64,000 nucleotides of DNA from Arthrinium phaeospermum (taxonomy: Eukaryota; Ascomycota; Sordariomycetes; Amphisphaeriales; Apiosporaceae): assembly GCA_006503535.1 (NCBI GenBank), contig QYRS01000001.1, positions 3,410,001-3,474,000 on the forward strand. Direction: 5' to 3'. Below are positions 1 to 11,709 of this stretch, piece by piece. Numbering within the stretch: position 1 is the first letter of the stretch; each line of letters starts with the position of its first letter. The position numbers were made by a program, and so were the translations under genes. The notes under the pieces are model-generated. The model was not told where the DNA came from. It did no database searches and saw only the letters and a list, made by a program, of their open reading frames with translations.

Positions 1-1128
1 GTAGAATGAGGTCACTTGCTGTTTCGCCTTTGAGGGGGCCGGTCGGCAAGCCTCAAGGAGAAGAGAGATTGGTAAAAGAATAATAAGAAAACCGCAGATA
101 CCGATGGTAAACGGGTTGCAGACCCATTTGGTTCGAAGTAAGGTGGCCAAGGAGATGCTGATCAGAAGAGCGGCGGCAGGCAGCTGAAGGGTGATGGCAG
201 AAACCCGCGTGGCGGGCGGATGGCGGTGATGTCAATCCCTACCGGGTTCGATGTTTTGGGTAGAACGCTACTGCCCGCTGCAAAATGCGGGATGATGTTC
301 GTCTGGGAATAATCCCAACTGGAGTAGTGGTATTCTGATGCAGGTTTTCAAGATGATGTGCGCGTGCTAGCATGACTCGAGAAAGTTGTATTGCTTGGAT
401 ATGTAATGATGGATATTTGTATGTCTGATTCATCAGTTTCTTGGTAACTCATATCGAGTGATGCGTCCATCTCTACATGCATTCATCAACACATACCTAA
501 CATACAATAATACAATACCATGGTTAAGAACCCTGTGATGATAGACCCCCAGCATTGTCGCTGCTGGTGGGGGAGCAAGCAACCACTTACTAGCCCTTCC
601 CCAACGTCGAGTGTCAGCCAACCAGGTTCTCATGGCCACTTGACTTCAAATGTGCCCCCTCGAGACTGCCCATTCTCACGTCCCATTTGACCATCATGTC
701 ATGCTGGAGAGAGAGAACAGAGGGTATGTAGAGCAGGTAGTGAAGTATGTATGCGCCTGGATCATGACTGACAAGGCCCATCGGGCATGCCTCTTCCACT
801 TTTGGCCAAGCTGGGTGTCCGATGAAATTGATTCGACGGGATTCAAAGTGATCTCGGAGGCGCTCTGGTAGCGCTCGCACGTACTTGGATGTTTACATGT
901 AGCTAGTGCAGCATGCAAGTGTCACAACATACCACTTCTCTGTACTGGTCAGCCTATAAAGCCGTCTTAATAAGCCATATCGACCTAGCAGTCGCATCGA
1001 CCGACATCACCACCTCCAGCAAACAACATTGCGAGTGCGCGCGAGACGATCCAGCTCACGTGGTATCGGATCGACGAAAAACTTCATTTTTTGACAAGGA
1101 CAGCACAGGCCTTGACGATCCTTAGAGG
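1..1128. other. Intergenic, no gene recognised
   Basis: Only short reading frames with unremarkable composition are present on either strand, and none resembles a known family. No splice-site arrangement joins them into a convincing gene. The stretch probably contains the flank of a gene lying outside the window and the distal promoter of the inhibitor-2 gene. Confidence 0.5.
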
Positions 1129-1766
1129 TTGCTGTTGATCTTTCTTTTGCATCTGGGTACTATCCTTCCGTCATCTCGCAGGGTAGACTTGAAGCAAGGG
1201 TTTCGGGGTCTCTGTCTGTCTCTCACGACCCGTCCGTCTTCTTCATCTGCTCCAACCACCGACCTTCCCCGCAAAGAGGTTCAGCCCCCACCACCACTAA
1301 GCCTACTACAGTACCAGCCTACTGGCAAGGTACTTTACTGCGAACCCTCCGACGACCTGCCTGTATTTTTGTGGCCCCAACCACCACTTTGGGTTTCGTT
1401 TCGTTTGCTTTCCAAGCTGCCCTGGCCCCTTCTTCGTCATCCAGGCGTCCTGTACCCAAGCTCTGGAACCTCTTCTCTCTTCTACCGGCACCTCAAACCC
1501 CGATTCCTAATTTTCCAGAAAACCACCGTAGCATATCATCAGATCAGCCACCAAAGCTTCTTTCCCCAACTTCATCCTACTCTTTTCCTAATCTCACTCA
1601 CGCCACATACCCATTCTCAAACTCTCACACACCACTCGCATTACCCCGCCACCCAGGATCCATCAAAGCGCAAAGCAACTGCACGATAAACACAACACAA
1701 ACAAACTACCAGCCCGCATAGCTCAGACGACAAAGTCGAGAGTTATCCATCATCATCACCGCAATC
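1129..1766 (+). promoter_or_regulatory. Pyrimidine-rich promoter/5' leader of the inhibitor-2 gene
   Basis: The stretch upstream of the start at 1767 is strongly C/T-rich on the plus strand, with long runs of CTTC, CACC and CCAAC. This is the usual composition of promoters and 5' leaders of highly expressed filamentous-fungal genes. A long frame runs through it, but its low-complexity Ser/Pro/Leu/His composition is what such DNA gives by chance. The leader ends in a CATCATCACCGCAATC context directly before the ATG. Confidence 0.5.
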
Positions 1767-2632
1767 ATGGCGACCGTAGAGACTAGCCCTCAAACTGTCC
1801 ACTCTCCTCCACCAACCGCTGCTGCCCAGAGACCGCGGGGTATGTGTTCATTTTCTAGTGTTGATTCTTGCCAATATGCACCAGGCATGCACAGCTAACT
1901 CGCGACCCAGGCATCCTCAAGAACTCCTATCAGAAATCCCCGCCGACATCGCCGATTAAGGAGCAAGACATCTCCGAGAAGGAGCTCACCATTGTCAACA
2001 CACAAGCAAACGCCGGCCACCGCCGTTCCTCCAGCGCCGCCTCTCGCCCCTCGGGCTCCCGCCGCCAATCCTCGCGCACCCCCTCTGCTACCGCCGGCGA
2101 CGATGGATCCGACGAGAACCAGCAGCGCCTTAAGTGGGACGAGGCGAACCTGTACCTGACGGAGCAGGAGCGCACGTCGACGATGAAGATCACGGAGCCC
2201 AAGACGCCCTATGCCAAGCAGTACGACCCGGCCGAGGATCCCGACGACGAGGACATGGAGATGGGCGACGGCGGCCACCGCGGCGAGGACATCCCGGGCC
2301 TGAGCCTGGGCGAGCCCGAGGAGGAGGTGCCCGAGGACGAGTTCGGCCCGCCCGGCAGCCGCAAGACGAGCAAGGTCCACGTTAACGACGAAGACGCGAC
2401 GCCGATCCATGACGCCGAGAACGATATGCTCGGCATGACGCCTGAGGAGCGCGAGAAGCACAAGCGCTTCGAGCAGCTTCGCAAGAAGCACTACGAGATG
2501 CGCGAGGCTGTCGGCCTGCTCGGACACCCCGAGATCGTCGACGAGGACGCTGAAGACGATGGCGGCAGCAGCGACGAGCGAGCCGTCCCACCCATGCCCA
2601 AATTGCCGCCCGGCATCAATGGCGCCTCATAG
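1767..2632 (+). CDS. GLC8: Protein phosphatase inhibitor 2 (IPP-2/GLC8 family)
   Basis: This encodes a regulator of type 1 protein phosphatase (PP1), expected in cytoplasm and nucleus. There are two exons, 1767-1839 and 1911-2632; the 71-nt intron (GTATGT...CCCAG, branch GCTAAC) restores the conserved PRGILKNS motif across the junction. The product is 264 aa. Family landmarks in order are RGILKNS near residue 24, the LKWDEANLY segment, the EPKTPYA site that corresponds to the kinase-regulated threonine of inhibitor 2, an acidic middle, and KKHYEMREA, matching the KLHY PP1-docking motif. The N-terminal third is Ser/Arg-rich, as is usual for fungal forms. The downstream half alone would lack the GILK motif, so the short first exon is well supported. 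The family call is confident; the symbol follows the yeast member. Confidence 0.9.
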
Positions 2633-3662
2633 TCGTTTCTAAGTCCCATCTTGCCTGGTCTGGCGGCCTTCTCTTCCCTCCGGTCCCTTTTGATATGAGG
2701 AATTGACCAACCGGGAAGGCTCCTCCAATCAAGACCGAACTGGGCAAATGGCAAAACATAGGGAAACCTAAGATGACTTATGAAAGGCAACAGAAGACGG
2801 ATTTGGGCTGCATTGGGGTTATGGAGTTTCTATAGGTACACACATCTCTCATCAGCACACGCATCATTGTCCACACGATGTCGCGCTATCAACTTTTTTT
2901 TCGCAGCGATGAGGCCGGAGTAAGGAACATGGACACTGGCGTCATTTATTGGGATGAATCGAAACTTGTTCTTGATATACTTCTTCGCGTGTCGTTTGAT
3001 ACATCTTTTATGGCAAGCAGAGAGAAGAGGAGAAGAGGAGATTCGAGGATGAGAATGGTGGTCACTGTCTCTTGCTATGATACATATCGCAGAGGGTGAC
3101 GAGCGGCGGGCTTGAGAGCTCATTTGAGCAAGTTACATGTGTATTTTCGCACGGAATATCGTGACAAGCGGTATTGTCAGCGGTTTTTGGCCTTCAATAT
3201 TCCGAACATGCGAGCTACCCCTATCCGACCTGAGGGCTGGTTTTGCAAATAGGGGTAGCTCGTACCTTTCTTATTTGATACCTTTGTTTGTCCCAGTGTT
3301 TCTGCTGGCTACAGTGGCTCTCACTGCATGTATATAATCGCAATATGGTCAATGGCCACAATTTAAACACCCTCAAGATCGAACTCATGTGAACCAGTAC
3401 TGTGATAAGGCCTGGTCGGATCGTGCATTCTATTCTGCTCGCATTCGCTACCTGTGACGGAGCTGTTCCATAGCATTGGCACACTCTCAATGGATGACTG
3501 TCTGTCTAGAACACCATTCTGGAGGTCATTTCGTGATGGCTTGCCCCTTGTAGTTCGCCCCCAGGTCCTCCGTAAATATATATAGGTGCAGAGTATAGCT
3601 AAGTAGCTTATAAGAAGTTGCCAGTGGATGGTCATTATCATAACCCTCGTCTCTTTCCTCGT
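2633..3662. other. 3' region between inhibitor-2 and LCL2 genes, no gene recognised
   Basis: This holds the 3' untranslated region of the inhibitor-2 gene and the 3' side of the convergent LCL2 gene. The short frames present have no recognisable motifs. Confidence 0.5.
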
Positions 3663-4138
3663 TTACAAGAGTCCCTTGCGCGCCAGTTCGACTTTGCGCG
3701 CCGCCTCACCCGCCTTGAAGCCACCCTTTGACACACAGAGGCGGTGGCCGTCGCCCGTCTCGAACTTGTCCTCATTGGCCGGGAAGGGGCAGGGGCAATG
3801 GTGCGGGAAGTGGACGCATGCTAAATGAACAAAGAAACCGTGTCAGCGTGTCTTTCTTTCACTTGCGACACGGGCAGGACTAAAGCACATTGACAGGGGT
3901 TCTTACCTAACGTATCGGGGCACAGGTAGTTCTCGCAGGGGTAGTTGTCGTAGTTCTGCTGGTACAGGCTCGAGTCGCTCGGCGCATTTTGCTGCTGCCT
4001 CTGCTGCTGTTGGCGGGCTTGCTGCTGCTGGCTACCCCCACCGCCGCCGCCGCCGAACATCTGGTCGAAGAAGCCGAATTGCGCGGATGCGGTCGCGGCG
4101 AAGAGGGCCAGCAGGAGCATGGAAATGAGGGACTTCAT
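3663..4138 (-). CDS. LCL2: LCL2-like protein (long chronological lifespan 2), secreted/ER
   Basis: Small secretory-pathway protein; in yeast LCL2 is linked to ER-associated degradation and chronological lifespan. Two exons are read on the minus strand, 4138-3907 and 3820-3663, separated by an 86-nt intron (GTAAGA...TTTAG). The product is 129 aa. Residues 1-20 ([19 protein letters not shown]) form a clear signal peptide. A Gly run and a Gln-rich stretch follow, then the Cys-rich core with NYLCPDTL, and across the splice [14 protein letters not shown]. It ends with [20 protein letters not shown], characteristic of this family. The frame continues 31 codons upstream of the chosen ATG, but only the internal Met directly precedes the signal peptide. 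Splicing is essential: exon 1 alone reads into non-family sequence. It is divergent from the bL27m gene. Confidence 0.9.
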
Positions 4139-4538
4139 TTTGGGCGGTTCGTCTCGCGGTAACTCTCGGGCTTTTCTGCTCTCAATTCTGTATATAGGTA
4201 GTCGAGGGACTTGGGATCCCTTTGCAAACAATGACGCCTATTTGAATGCAAGATTAATGGCGTATGTATTAGACGGACGACCCTCAACCATGGGTGGAAT
4301 TCATGCCACTTGGAGCTTTGCTGTCCAGTACAGGGATTACTTATCGTTATCGGAGCTATTACTGGAGTTGATGCAAGGGTCGGGGTCCCCTCTACAGTAG
4401 CTGCCTTATGTAAGCGGAAATTTTCCCAGGTCTGCTCCGAGCTTCAATTGAATGGAGACACACGCCGCCCTTGTAGTGAGAGAGAGGAAGTAACCCGACG
4501 ACGACGCCGATTACGACACACTCGACGTTAACGATACC
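4139..4538. promoter_or_regulatory. Divergent promoter between LCL2 and the bL27m gene
   Basis: About 400 nt separate the two divergent start codons. On the LCL2 side, TATATAG lies near 4191, about 55 nt upstream of its ATG. On the other side a run of CGACGACGACGCCG-type sequence leads into the ribosomal-protein start. No coding sequence is supported here. Confidence 0.4.
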
Positions 4539-5601
4539 ATGCGCCTCACACAATTACGGCGGCCGGTCGTAGCCGCAGCCTGTGGTGCTTCCTCCACTGC
4601 CAGATCTGCCGTGACGACGGGCCCGTTGCGGCAATTGCAGGACGTCTTTGCACAGCTGCGGATAGGCGGGCCTGCTGCAAAGGTTGAAGGTCGTCGATAT
4701 GCCTCTGTCAAGAGTCAGGGAGCGTACAAATTAAGGGACTCCAGCACAATCCCGAAGAAGCTGGGTGCTAAGAAGTCGGGCGGTATGTTTGCCATTCTAC
4801 TTATCTGCCGAACCCATCGAAATCCACCTACGGACTTTGAACCCGACCTAGCGATACACCTCGATTCTCGACAGTTCCGTCTACCGACTGTGTATGCCTG
4901 GCTTGAGTGAGGGACTGCATTGCTGACATGGCTTCCATACAGACTCCTACGTTATCCCCGGCAACATCATATACAAGCAACGTGGCACGAAATGGTGGCC
5001 TGGCGAGAACGTCGGCATGGGCCGTGACCACACCCTCTTCGCCAAGGTGACCGGCTACGTCAAGTACTACAAGGACCCGGCCAAGCACCCCGACCGTTCC
5101 TACATCGGCGTCGTCTTCAACAAGGAGGACAAGCTGCCCTACCCCCTGCACGCGATGCGGCGGCGCAAGCTGGGCATGACTGCCTCGACCATCACCCCGC
5201 CCGCGCCCGAGCCCGAGATCTCGGCGTCCGGCATCCCGACGACTGTGATCCGGCGGGGCGAGGGCCGCAAGCCGAGCCCGCGCGACGAGCGCATCTACAA
5301 GCTGCAGGAGTTCGGCTACAGCTACCAGGAGGAGAACTGGCGCCTGGGTACGCTGGTGCGCACCGAGAAGCGCAAGATGGGCTCGCGCCGCACCGCCATG
5401 AAGCACCGCCGCCGCCGCGCTGTGGAGCTGCTGGGCGAGAAGCGCAAGATGCGCGAGGAGAAGATCGCGCGCCGCAAGGAGGCCCTCGACGCTCAGCGCG
5501 CCGCCCGCCAGAAGAAGTTCCGCGACTACCTCGCCCGCCGGAAGGCCGCTGGCGACGCTGGCAGCCCGTCTGCATCGACGCCGTCGCCACAGACTGCTTA
5601 G
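4539..5601 (+). CDS. MRP7: Mitochondrial large-subunit ribosomal protein bL27m
   Basis: Component of the mitochondrial 54S subunit near the peptidyl-transferase centre. Two exons, 4539-4782 and 4943-5601, with a 160-nt intron (GTATGT...TACAG), give a 300-aa protein. Residues 1-55 are Arg/Ala/Ser-rich with few acidic residues, fitting a mitochondrial targeting presequence. The L27 core begins at KKLGAKKSG and crosses the splice into [19 protein letters not shown] and [15 protein letters not shown] long basic, partly coiled-coil C-terminal extension follows, with RRR and EKRKMREEK repeats, as in fungal mitochondrial L27, which are much longer than the roughly 85-aa bacterial protein. Reading through the intron gives an early stop, so the splice is required. 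The symbol follows the yeast gene. Confidence 0.92.
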
Positions 5602-7426
5602 ATGGGGGGAAAGGGGTAGGCAAGCGGGGAGGATACCCAGTGAGGGGGCGACGGGCTGTAACATCACGAAAACACAGATCATTTGTGGTGTATATGGCGG
5701 AAAGTGATGTTTCTCGGGAAATGGGCAAGGAAACATGCTTTGAGGTTCGGCTGAGGGCCTGCCTGTATCATACACCTGTATATTGAAATCTAGATCTGTA
5801 AGATACATCTGTCCAGTCCAGGATTCGCTATGCAAGTGCTCTGGGTTAGGTTGTATGGCTCATCTTAACAGTGTCTGCCAGCACATCATATCATGATCAC
5901 AATGAATGAGGCCCAAGCAATGTATGCCAAGCTTAGCGACAGTAGGTTCATTGGTGACTCAAACCCTGGAGCATTTGATGGAGCTTGTTCATGAATATCA
6001 CTGCAAACATTGTACCATTGCTCTCATTTCTCTCTATCCCACCGTTGTTGGGTTTCTCACTGGACAGAAGAGAAATGCCAAACTCTAAGCTTTGGTGGCA
6101 ACATCATATCCTTCTCGGGGTCTCGTGGCTCCTTGAATGCCCACAATTGTCCCAATGACACGCTCGAGAAGACCGCCCCAGCCGGTGACAACAGGTCCCC
6201 TTCTCCATCCTTTTTCACCTATCTCGAATGGTCACTGCAGCTCGCTCAGCCAGATCTGGTTCACGGCCCATGCATGAAGGTACATGCGCTGCCATTGGGG
6301 CGACAAGTGGCTAGAGACTGACCCAGACTGATCTATACAGGGACATGGTAGATCAGGCAGCGTTGAGTGAGCGGCGTTGCATAAACCCCTGCCAGCAAGG
6401 CACCAGTGTCATGACCGAGGTTGGAGTAATGTTTGTTGTTCCCATAACCTACAAAACATTTGCGTGGGAACGCTCTGGCTGTCAGGACTTTTGAGTAATT
6501 GCAAGGTGAAGACTTTGTTAATTTGAAAAGCGTCATTATATAAATATCGGATTGTGAAGTGCCATGGGTAACAGGCGTTTCTTCTTTTCTATCCATCCTG
6601 GTCTGTCTGGATCTGCTTCTTCACAGCAGTTGTTGGCAGTTACTGGTTATTATCTCCTTGACGCCGATAGCCATGCTTCTGGCATAATACTTCATAATTT
6701 CTTATATAAATAATCGATAAACAAAAATCTCCAGTTGGAAGATCCTTAACACCAATAGCATCAAGTGATTCTTGGTATATAATGACATGGTGGGAGCTGG
6801 GCTTTCGCTACTTATTAAGGGGATGTTCTTAGGTATGTAAATAAGCATATCATTTACTTACCTACTCGTTTGGAAGTAAATAGTCAGGGCTCATGGGAGA
6901 GTTGTCAAGTCGGTCACGAATATTTTACGTTCGGAGCAACGTGTTGTTCTGAACAAAACTGTTGCAGTAAGTGTGATTGTCCCTAGCTCGCCGCATGCCA
7001 ACTTGAATTGACCTGGACCTCTGTGCCTACACAGGTAGTGGATTGTGTCAACAAATGAAGCAAGCAGCACGCTCTGTTCTGCAAAAAGGCCCATTGTAGC
7101 TCAGTGAGCTAACAACTTACTGTTCTTTCTACAACCAACAACTCCCAAATCGGTGTCAGCAGCTTCACATCTTCTGGTGTCAGTCCACCTGGCGCAGCAT
7201 CATCACCCCGAGTTGTCGACGCTCTCGTTCTCCATTCTGCCATCCACGACCTACCAGACCGTTCGTCATTTTTGATATCAGCTGGTTGACCAGCACCAAC
7301 TCTCACGCCTTTCCAAGGTGTCTTTCACTTCCACATCCACCCAGTCCCTTGAAGGTACTGTCTTCAACTCACCGATCGCGTCCCTTCCCAGTGTTCGTCC
7401 TACCGGATTATGGTCCGCGAACGAAA
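5602..7426. other. 1.8-kb intergenic stretch, no gene recognised
   Basis: Only short frames without motifs are present, in AT-richer DNA toward 6600-6900. The last part is the promoter and 5' leader of the following F-box-like gene; the open frame extends upstream of 7427 but contains no ATG there. No repeats or RNA gene were recognised. Confidence 0.5.
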
Positions 7427-9055
7427 ATGATGGAACAACCCTCTCTTGAGACCTCGGCGGTTTCTTCGGTTTCTTCGAGTAGTGCGACGGCAACACAAGG
7501 CCAGGCGAGCACTCCTGGTTTTCTCAGTATACCTCGTGAGCTCCGCGATCGCATCTACAGCTATTCCCTTACTGTGGACCAACATTTCGACAACAAGAAA
7601 CTCTACCGGTACAATGACTTTAACCTTAAAGACATGGCACTCACCCGCGTGAATCGGCAAATCCGAGAAGAGGCCTGGGACTGTTTCATCAAAATGAACA
7701 CATGGGTTTCTATCACTCATGTTGGCACGGACGAGGAGATCGGAAAATCCGGTAATCATAGCCAGTCCCCGCGCTGGTTACGGCAGCGCTCTGTACCATG
7801 TGAAATATTCCCGAAGGATGTCTCACAACGATTGGGCGACACAGTTGCGATCCGTTTCTCGACAATCAGCTCAAGAAATAGCATTGCTCAAGACTTCAGC
7901 GACCTTCAAACCACGAGCCCTGTCCAGCACGGCAAAACATGCATATTTGCATACCATCCATTGGCATATGGTAATTTTGTATCTGATCTCCTCGACGACA
8001 TGAAAAACCTCCCTCTCACTATTCAAGTACTCCACAGTGCTTCACTCTCCGGATCCAGGTTGAGGAAGCTCGTCGAACCTCTCAATATGTTACGACATAC
8101 CAGCGATGTTAATCCTCGCTCCTTTGGGAATAACGGCATCCTCATGACGCTTTCATGCAAAGACGGGTTCCCAATTTATCGTCTCAGAGAACTGGTCAAA
8201 TTCAAGCAATGCTTTCAGCATCAAGGCCAAAATGCTGAACTCAGTGGTCGCTTTTCCGACGGAATGTGTCACTATTGGCTGGGGAACCTCTTCCATTCTG
8301 ATAACGGTAGCGACAGAGGCACGAGAGAAGGGAACAGCTTGATGTATATCGATGCTGAATTGGCCATCGGTTTCAGCCGCTGTGTGCACAAACACATAAC
8401 AAAGCTGAGCAAGTATACGCCATACAAGAACATCGTTGGCCTTGATAGACCCAGCATAATTGCTAGAAGTATCCAGGCTATCAACCAGGCGTTCAAGTAC
8501 CCTGGCCTCACGGACATCCAGCGCAGGGAGGCGCACCTGCACCGGTCCCTTGCGCTTTTCCACTATGGTCAGCTAATGGATCATCTTTCCCACATGGAGT
8601 GGTCTACCACGTATGAATATCGCGGCAGAAAGGGCTTACCTTTCGATATCATTGGCATGAATAGCCGCAGCTATGATGTCCGAGGCGACGTCTTCTACTA
8701 TCTTGCGGCAAAAGATTTATTTTACGCACAGCGAGTCGACCCGTTGCACGACTTACTCGCGAGCCTCAATGACGATGACCGGGCCATATGCCACAAAATC
8801 CAACAACGACCTGGACCTCAAGCGTTTCCAGTCGAAGAACATTCAGTCCCTCTGCTTGGTACTTGGAGAGGAGATCCTCGGCTTTGGAGAGACTGGTCTC
8901 ACACTGAGCGTGTCTTAATGAAATTGTTTCGACAACGCTGCGATGAGCTGTCAGATGGCGATACAATGGATGAAGAAGAATTGGAGAGGCAATACACTGC
9001 CCTTGGAATCACCTGGCAGCATGGCGACTGGGGCAACTTGATCTTGGGCGCGTGA
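7427..9055 (+). CDS. F-box-like/TPR-like protein, tandem family copy 1
   Basis: Single-exon, 542 aa. Near the N-terminus FLSIPRELRDRIYSY matches the LPxELRxxIY signature of fungal F-box-like/2EXR-type proteins, followed by NRQIREEAWD. The C-terminal half has helical repeat-like segments: GQNAELSGRFSDGMCHYWLG, RREAHLHRSLALFHYG and AAKDLFYAQRVDPLHD. It closes with VPLLGTWRGDPRLWRDW and a conserved end around QYTALGITW. The start is the ATG at 7427, followed at once by a second ATG, in an AAAATGATGG context. The frame is open 141 nt further up but starts with TTG there, and the N-terminal length from 7427 matches copy 2. A role as substrate adaptor or regulatory scaffold is inference only. It is the first of four related loci up to 18.8 kb. 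Confidence 0.8.
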   Translation: MMEQPSLETSAVSSVSSSSATATQGQASTPGFLSIPRELRDRIYSYSLTVDQHFDNKKLYRYNDFNLKDMALTRVNRQIREEAWDCFIKMNTWVSITHVGTDEEIGKSGNHSQSPRWLRQRSVPCEIFPKDVSQRLGDTVAIRFSTISSRNSIAQDFSDLQTTSPVQHGKTCIFAYHPLAYGNFVSDLLDDMKNLPLTIQVLHSASLSGSRLRKLVEPLNMLRHTSDVNPRSFGNNGILMTLSCKDGFPIYRLRELVKFKQCFQHQGQNAELSGRFSDGMCHYWLGNLFHSDNGSDRGTREGNSLMYIDAELAIGFSRCVHKHITKLSKYTPYKNIVGLDRPSIIARSIQAINQAFKYPGLTDIQRREAHLHRSLALFHYGQLMDHLSHMEWSTTYEYRGRKGLPFDIIGMNSRSYDVRGDVFYYLAAKDLFYAQRVDPLHDLLASLNDDDRAICHKIQQRPGPQAFPVEEHSVPLLGTWRGDPRLWRDWSHTERVLMKLFRQRCDELSDGDTMDEEELERQYTALGITWQHGDWGNLILGA

Positions 9056-10098
9056 AGGCGTGAAGGCGTTCGACAGAGCGTGGAGCTGGTAACAGTAGCA
9101 TCATCCCATCGATGGCGAAAACGCTGTTCCGTTGAAAGTATGCCATACCATACCACAGATACAGACCACAGGCAGTAAACAACTGGCCTACTCTACCACC
9201 TTGGCAAGATGGAAGCCCATAATTGGCCTAGACAGTCAACAGATAGGGTCATCCATTTATCCGGTCCACGGTTCCATAGCTACGTCAGAATGTTTGGAGG
9301 TTCAGATGCCCGTTGGGTTGCAATCTTCCGCATGCAAGTATGATGGGTAGATAGACAGGCAGACATGGCTCCATAGCTACTTTGTACCATTAGGACCATG
9401 AAAATGACACAACCCGAGCAAGAAAAGGTACCTCGTGAATGTAAAGCATGGCTAGTAGATATTAGTGGGTAATTCGAAGTGGTGCTTGCGTTATCCGGTG
9501 ATTGTAGGTTCTCATGCCATTGTTTAAACAAGCACCACTCCAGTAAATGCACAAATTTGCTTCATCACGATTGATTCGCGCATCAGATTTCTGTGACTGG
9601 AAACCTGTTTTCTAGAATCTTTCGGAAGGATGGCATTAAATAAAACTCACTGAAAACAAATCAATTGATGCACCAGCACCACCCAACCAGTTTCGACTGC
9701 TCACAAAGTCAAGCGGCAAGTCCACAGCTCAGCAACACCCTCTTCCTTTCATCAACGGGCAACTGGCAAACCGCAAATTCGCCCGTTGGTATTCCACCGC
9801 TGCATAAGTTTACACACCAAAAAGGTGAGTAGCCCTTTGGATTGACGCGATGAGGTTACTCTGGCAGCCTACACAACATGAGGTCTTGTGCTTTTCACCC
9901 ATCCCACGCTGCTGGTGACGGCCAAACGTCAACATCATTCGGCCACCCTCGTTTTCAATTCTGAACTTGAACTGACTGAATATTCCTTGGGCAGGGTTCC
10001 CTACGCAAACACTGCTACAAATCTCGACGACACCAGAGAAAAGGACGAATAAGACGGCGGACTACGTAACGCAATTACCCACCTCTGAGAGTCCAAAC
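9056..10098. promoter_or_regulatory. Intergenic/promoter of copy 2 with probable 5'UTR intron
   Basis: No coding sequence was recognised. A 20-nt element at 9670-9689 (core CACCACCCAACCA) recurs with one mismatch at 12371-12390, at nearly the same distance from the next start codon. A probable 5' untranslated intron spans 9825-9994: donor GTGAGT, an ACTGAC branch site near 9972, and acceptor GGGCAG. Copy 3 has an intron in the same place, which suggests that the duplication included the promoter. Confidence 0.4.
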
Positions 10099-11709
10099 AT
10101 GGATATCCAACGATCTGTCGAGAGCAGCCTTGCTGCTCCAAGCTGCACCCTCGTTGCAGGCAGCCAAGCCCATGCTCCTGCTCTACTTCGCATCCCCCAG
10201 GAGATTCGTGACCAAATCTACAGCTACTTTGTCACTATCAATCAGAACTACGAGCACAGAGGAGATATCAAGTACGCTGGCGAAAGTATCGACGTCACTA
10301 TTCTTCACATCAATCGGAAAATTCGAGAGGAAGCCTGGGAGAGTCTGGTTAGGAAGAACCTATGGGTTCATGTCACCATCCCCGCATCTGCACAGCCGGG
10401 ACCTTATGATCTGGGTATCCCGTATAACCAAGCTCCCGAGGGGCACTCCAAAGGCCTCGTCGCAAAAGCTGATATCCACCTCACAATGGGTTTAGCTTAT
10501 GAGAACAACGACAGCAGTGATCTTAACGGCAACGGATCCCCCGATTCGTTCTTGTTTGCATATCACCCTTTCCACTACAACTACCTTCTTCAACACCTTG
10601 CAGGAAGCTTCCTAGAGCGCAGCTCAATCGCCATACAGGTGACCCCTGCCACGTTGATCAACAGCTGCGTGTTCGCCAAATTGCTGGAGCCTCTGTGCAT
10701 CCTTCGAAGTATGGGAAATGTTTCGTTTGATGGGGTTGAGCTTTGCCCTGCTCTACAATCACTGACACGGGATATGAAGCGTTCGTTGATGATACGCGAC
10801 AAAGGTGAAACAGAAGACAGAGTCGATGTGATAGAAATCATGAAGATCCAGCAATTCTATCAGAGACGTGGCCGCAACGCTGAGCGTCAGGGTCATTACT
10901 CCAACGCTATGTGCTACTATAAAGCAGGATATTACGCCACGGATATCTCCCCAGACACCACAAGTTACTTCTACGGGAAGCCAGAGTATAGCACTTGCTA
11001 CAACATGGACACTGAGCTCAACATCGGCTTCAGCCGCAGCCTGCACAGGTACTTGACCCAGCTCGAGACGTCTGCCCCAAACAATACCCTCGAGGATCAT
11101 ATGAAAGCCAAGACCGTTAATGAGAGTATCACCGCCTGTTGCAATGCCCTCAACTTCGTCGGAATTACCGACTGTCAGCGCCGCGAAGCACATCTGTACC
11201 GCGCATTTGCTTTGTTTCGCGTGGCTGAGTATTTAAGAACTCTCCCCGAGCCCGACAGACAATCTAGTTCCTACACACCCAGACCCTACTACAATTACTA
11301 TTCACAATTGCCTCACCCAGACAGCAGGGAAGCAGCCTATGCTGCAGCAGCTCGTGATCTGTTCTATGCCAAGAATGTCACACCGTCACATGATATTTTG
11401 GCAGATCTTGAAGAGGAAGACAAAGCAATGTATCGCAAACTCGACTTCTTCACAGGCCCCGGTTTTCCGATTGCGAGTCACGAGGTTCCCCTGCTGGGTA
11501 CTTGGAGTGGCGATCCCACGCTCTGGGCTTCATGGAAGCGCAGGGCCCCGCGACGATATCTTCTGATGAAATTGTTCCGGCTACGACTGAACCAAGAGCC
11601 AGACGATAAATTGGAAGGTGTGGAGGAGCTGAAGAAGCAATATGCTGTCGAGGGCATCACGTGGAGCTGGGAAAGCAGCCGTTTGAGGATAAATTCCGCC
11701 ACTTGGTAG
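10099..11709 (+). CDS. F-box-like/TPR-like protein, tandem family copy 2
   Basis: Intact single-exon gene, 536 aa, with the same layout as copy 1. LLRIPQEIRDQIYSYF lies at about residues 35-50, followed by INRKIREEAWE and LWVHVTIP. The middle has FAYHPFHYNYLL and SFDGVELCPALQSLTRDM. The C-terminal repeat region has GRNAERQGHYSNAMCYY, ELNIGFSRSLHRYLTQL, CQRREAHLYRAFALFRVAEY and AARDLFYAKNVTPSHDILA, ending in VPLLGTWSGDPTLWASW and QYAVEGITW. The segment around GRNAERQGHYSNAMCYY has the small/large residue spacing of a TPR helix pair. The start ATG lies close behind the probable 5'UTR intron. Function is unknown. This is the best reference copy for the family in this window. Confidence 0.82.
   Translation: MDIQRSVESSLAAPSCTLVAGSQAHAPALLRIPQEIRDQIYSYFVTINQNYEHRGDIKYAGESIDVTILHINRKIREEAWESLVRKNLWVHVTIPASAQPGPYDLGIPYNQAPEGHSKGLVAKADIHLTMGLAYENNDSSDLNGNGSPDSFLFAYHPFHYNYLLQHLAGSFLERSSIAIQVTPATLINSCVFAKLLEPLCILRSMGNVSFDGVELCPALQSLTRDMKRSLMIRDKGETEDRVDVIEIMKIQQFYQRRGRNAERQGHYSNAMCYYKAGYYATDISPDTTSYFYGKPEYSTCYNMDTELNIGFSRSLHRYLTQLETSAPNNTLEDHMKAKTVNESITACCNALNFVGITDCQRREAHLYRAFALFRVAEYLRTLPEPDRQSSSYTPRPYYNYYSQLPHPDSREAAYAAAARDLFYAKNVTPSHDILADLEEEDKAMYRKLDFFTGPGFPIASHEVPLLGTWSGDPTLWASWKRRAPRRYLLMKLFRLRLNQEPDDKLEGVEELKKQYAVEGITWSWESSRLRINSATW

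Noticed and set aside
1129..1689. 186-codon frame upstream of inhibitor 2 as a gene
   Set aside because: C/T-rich leader DNA gives such Ser/Pro/Leu frames by chance; no motif and it directly precedes a real start.
1895..2527. 210-codon minus-strand frame opposite inhibitor 2
   Set aside because: Shadow frame, Leu/Ala/Arg/Val-rich, while the plus strand has a clear family match.
4828..5835. Long minus-strand frame opposite the bL27m gene
   Set aside because: It is a shadow of GC-rich codons of the ribosomal protein on the plus strand; composition is Ala/Leu/Arg/His-rich with no motif.
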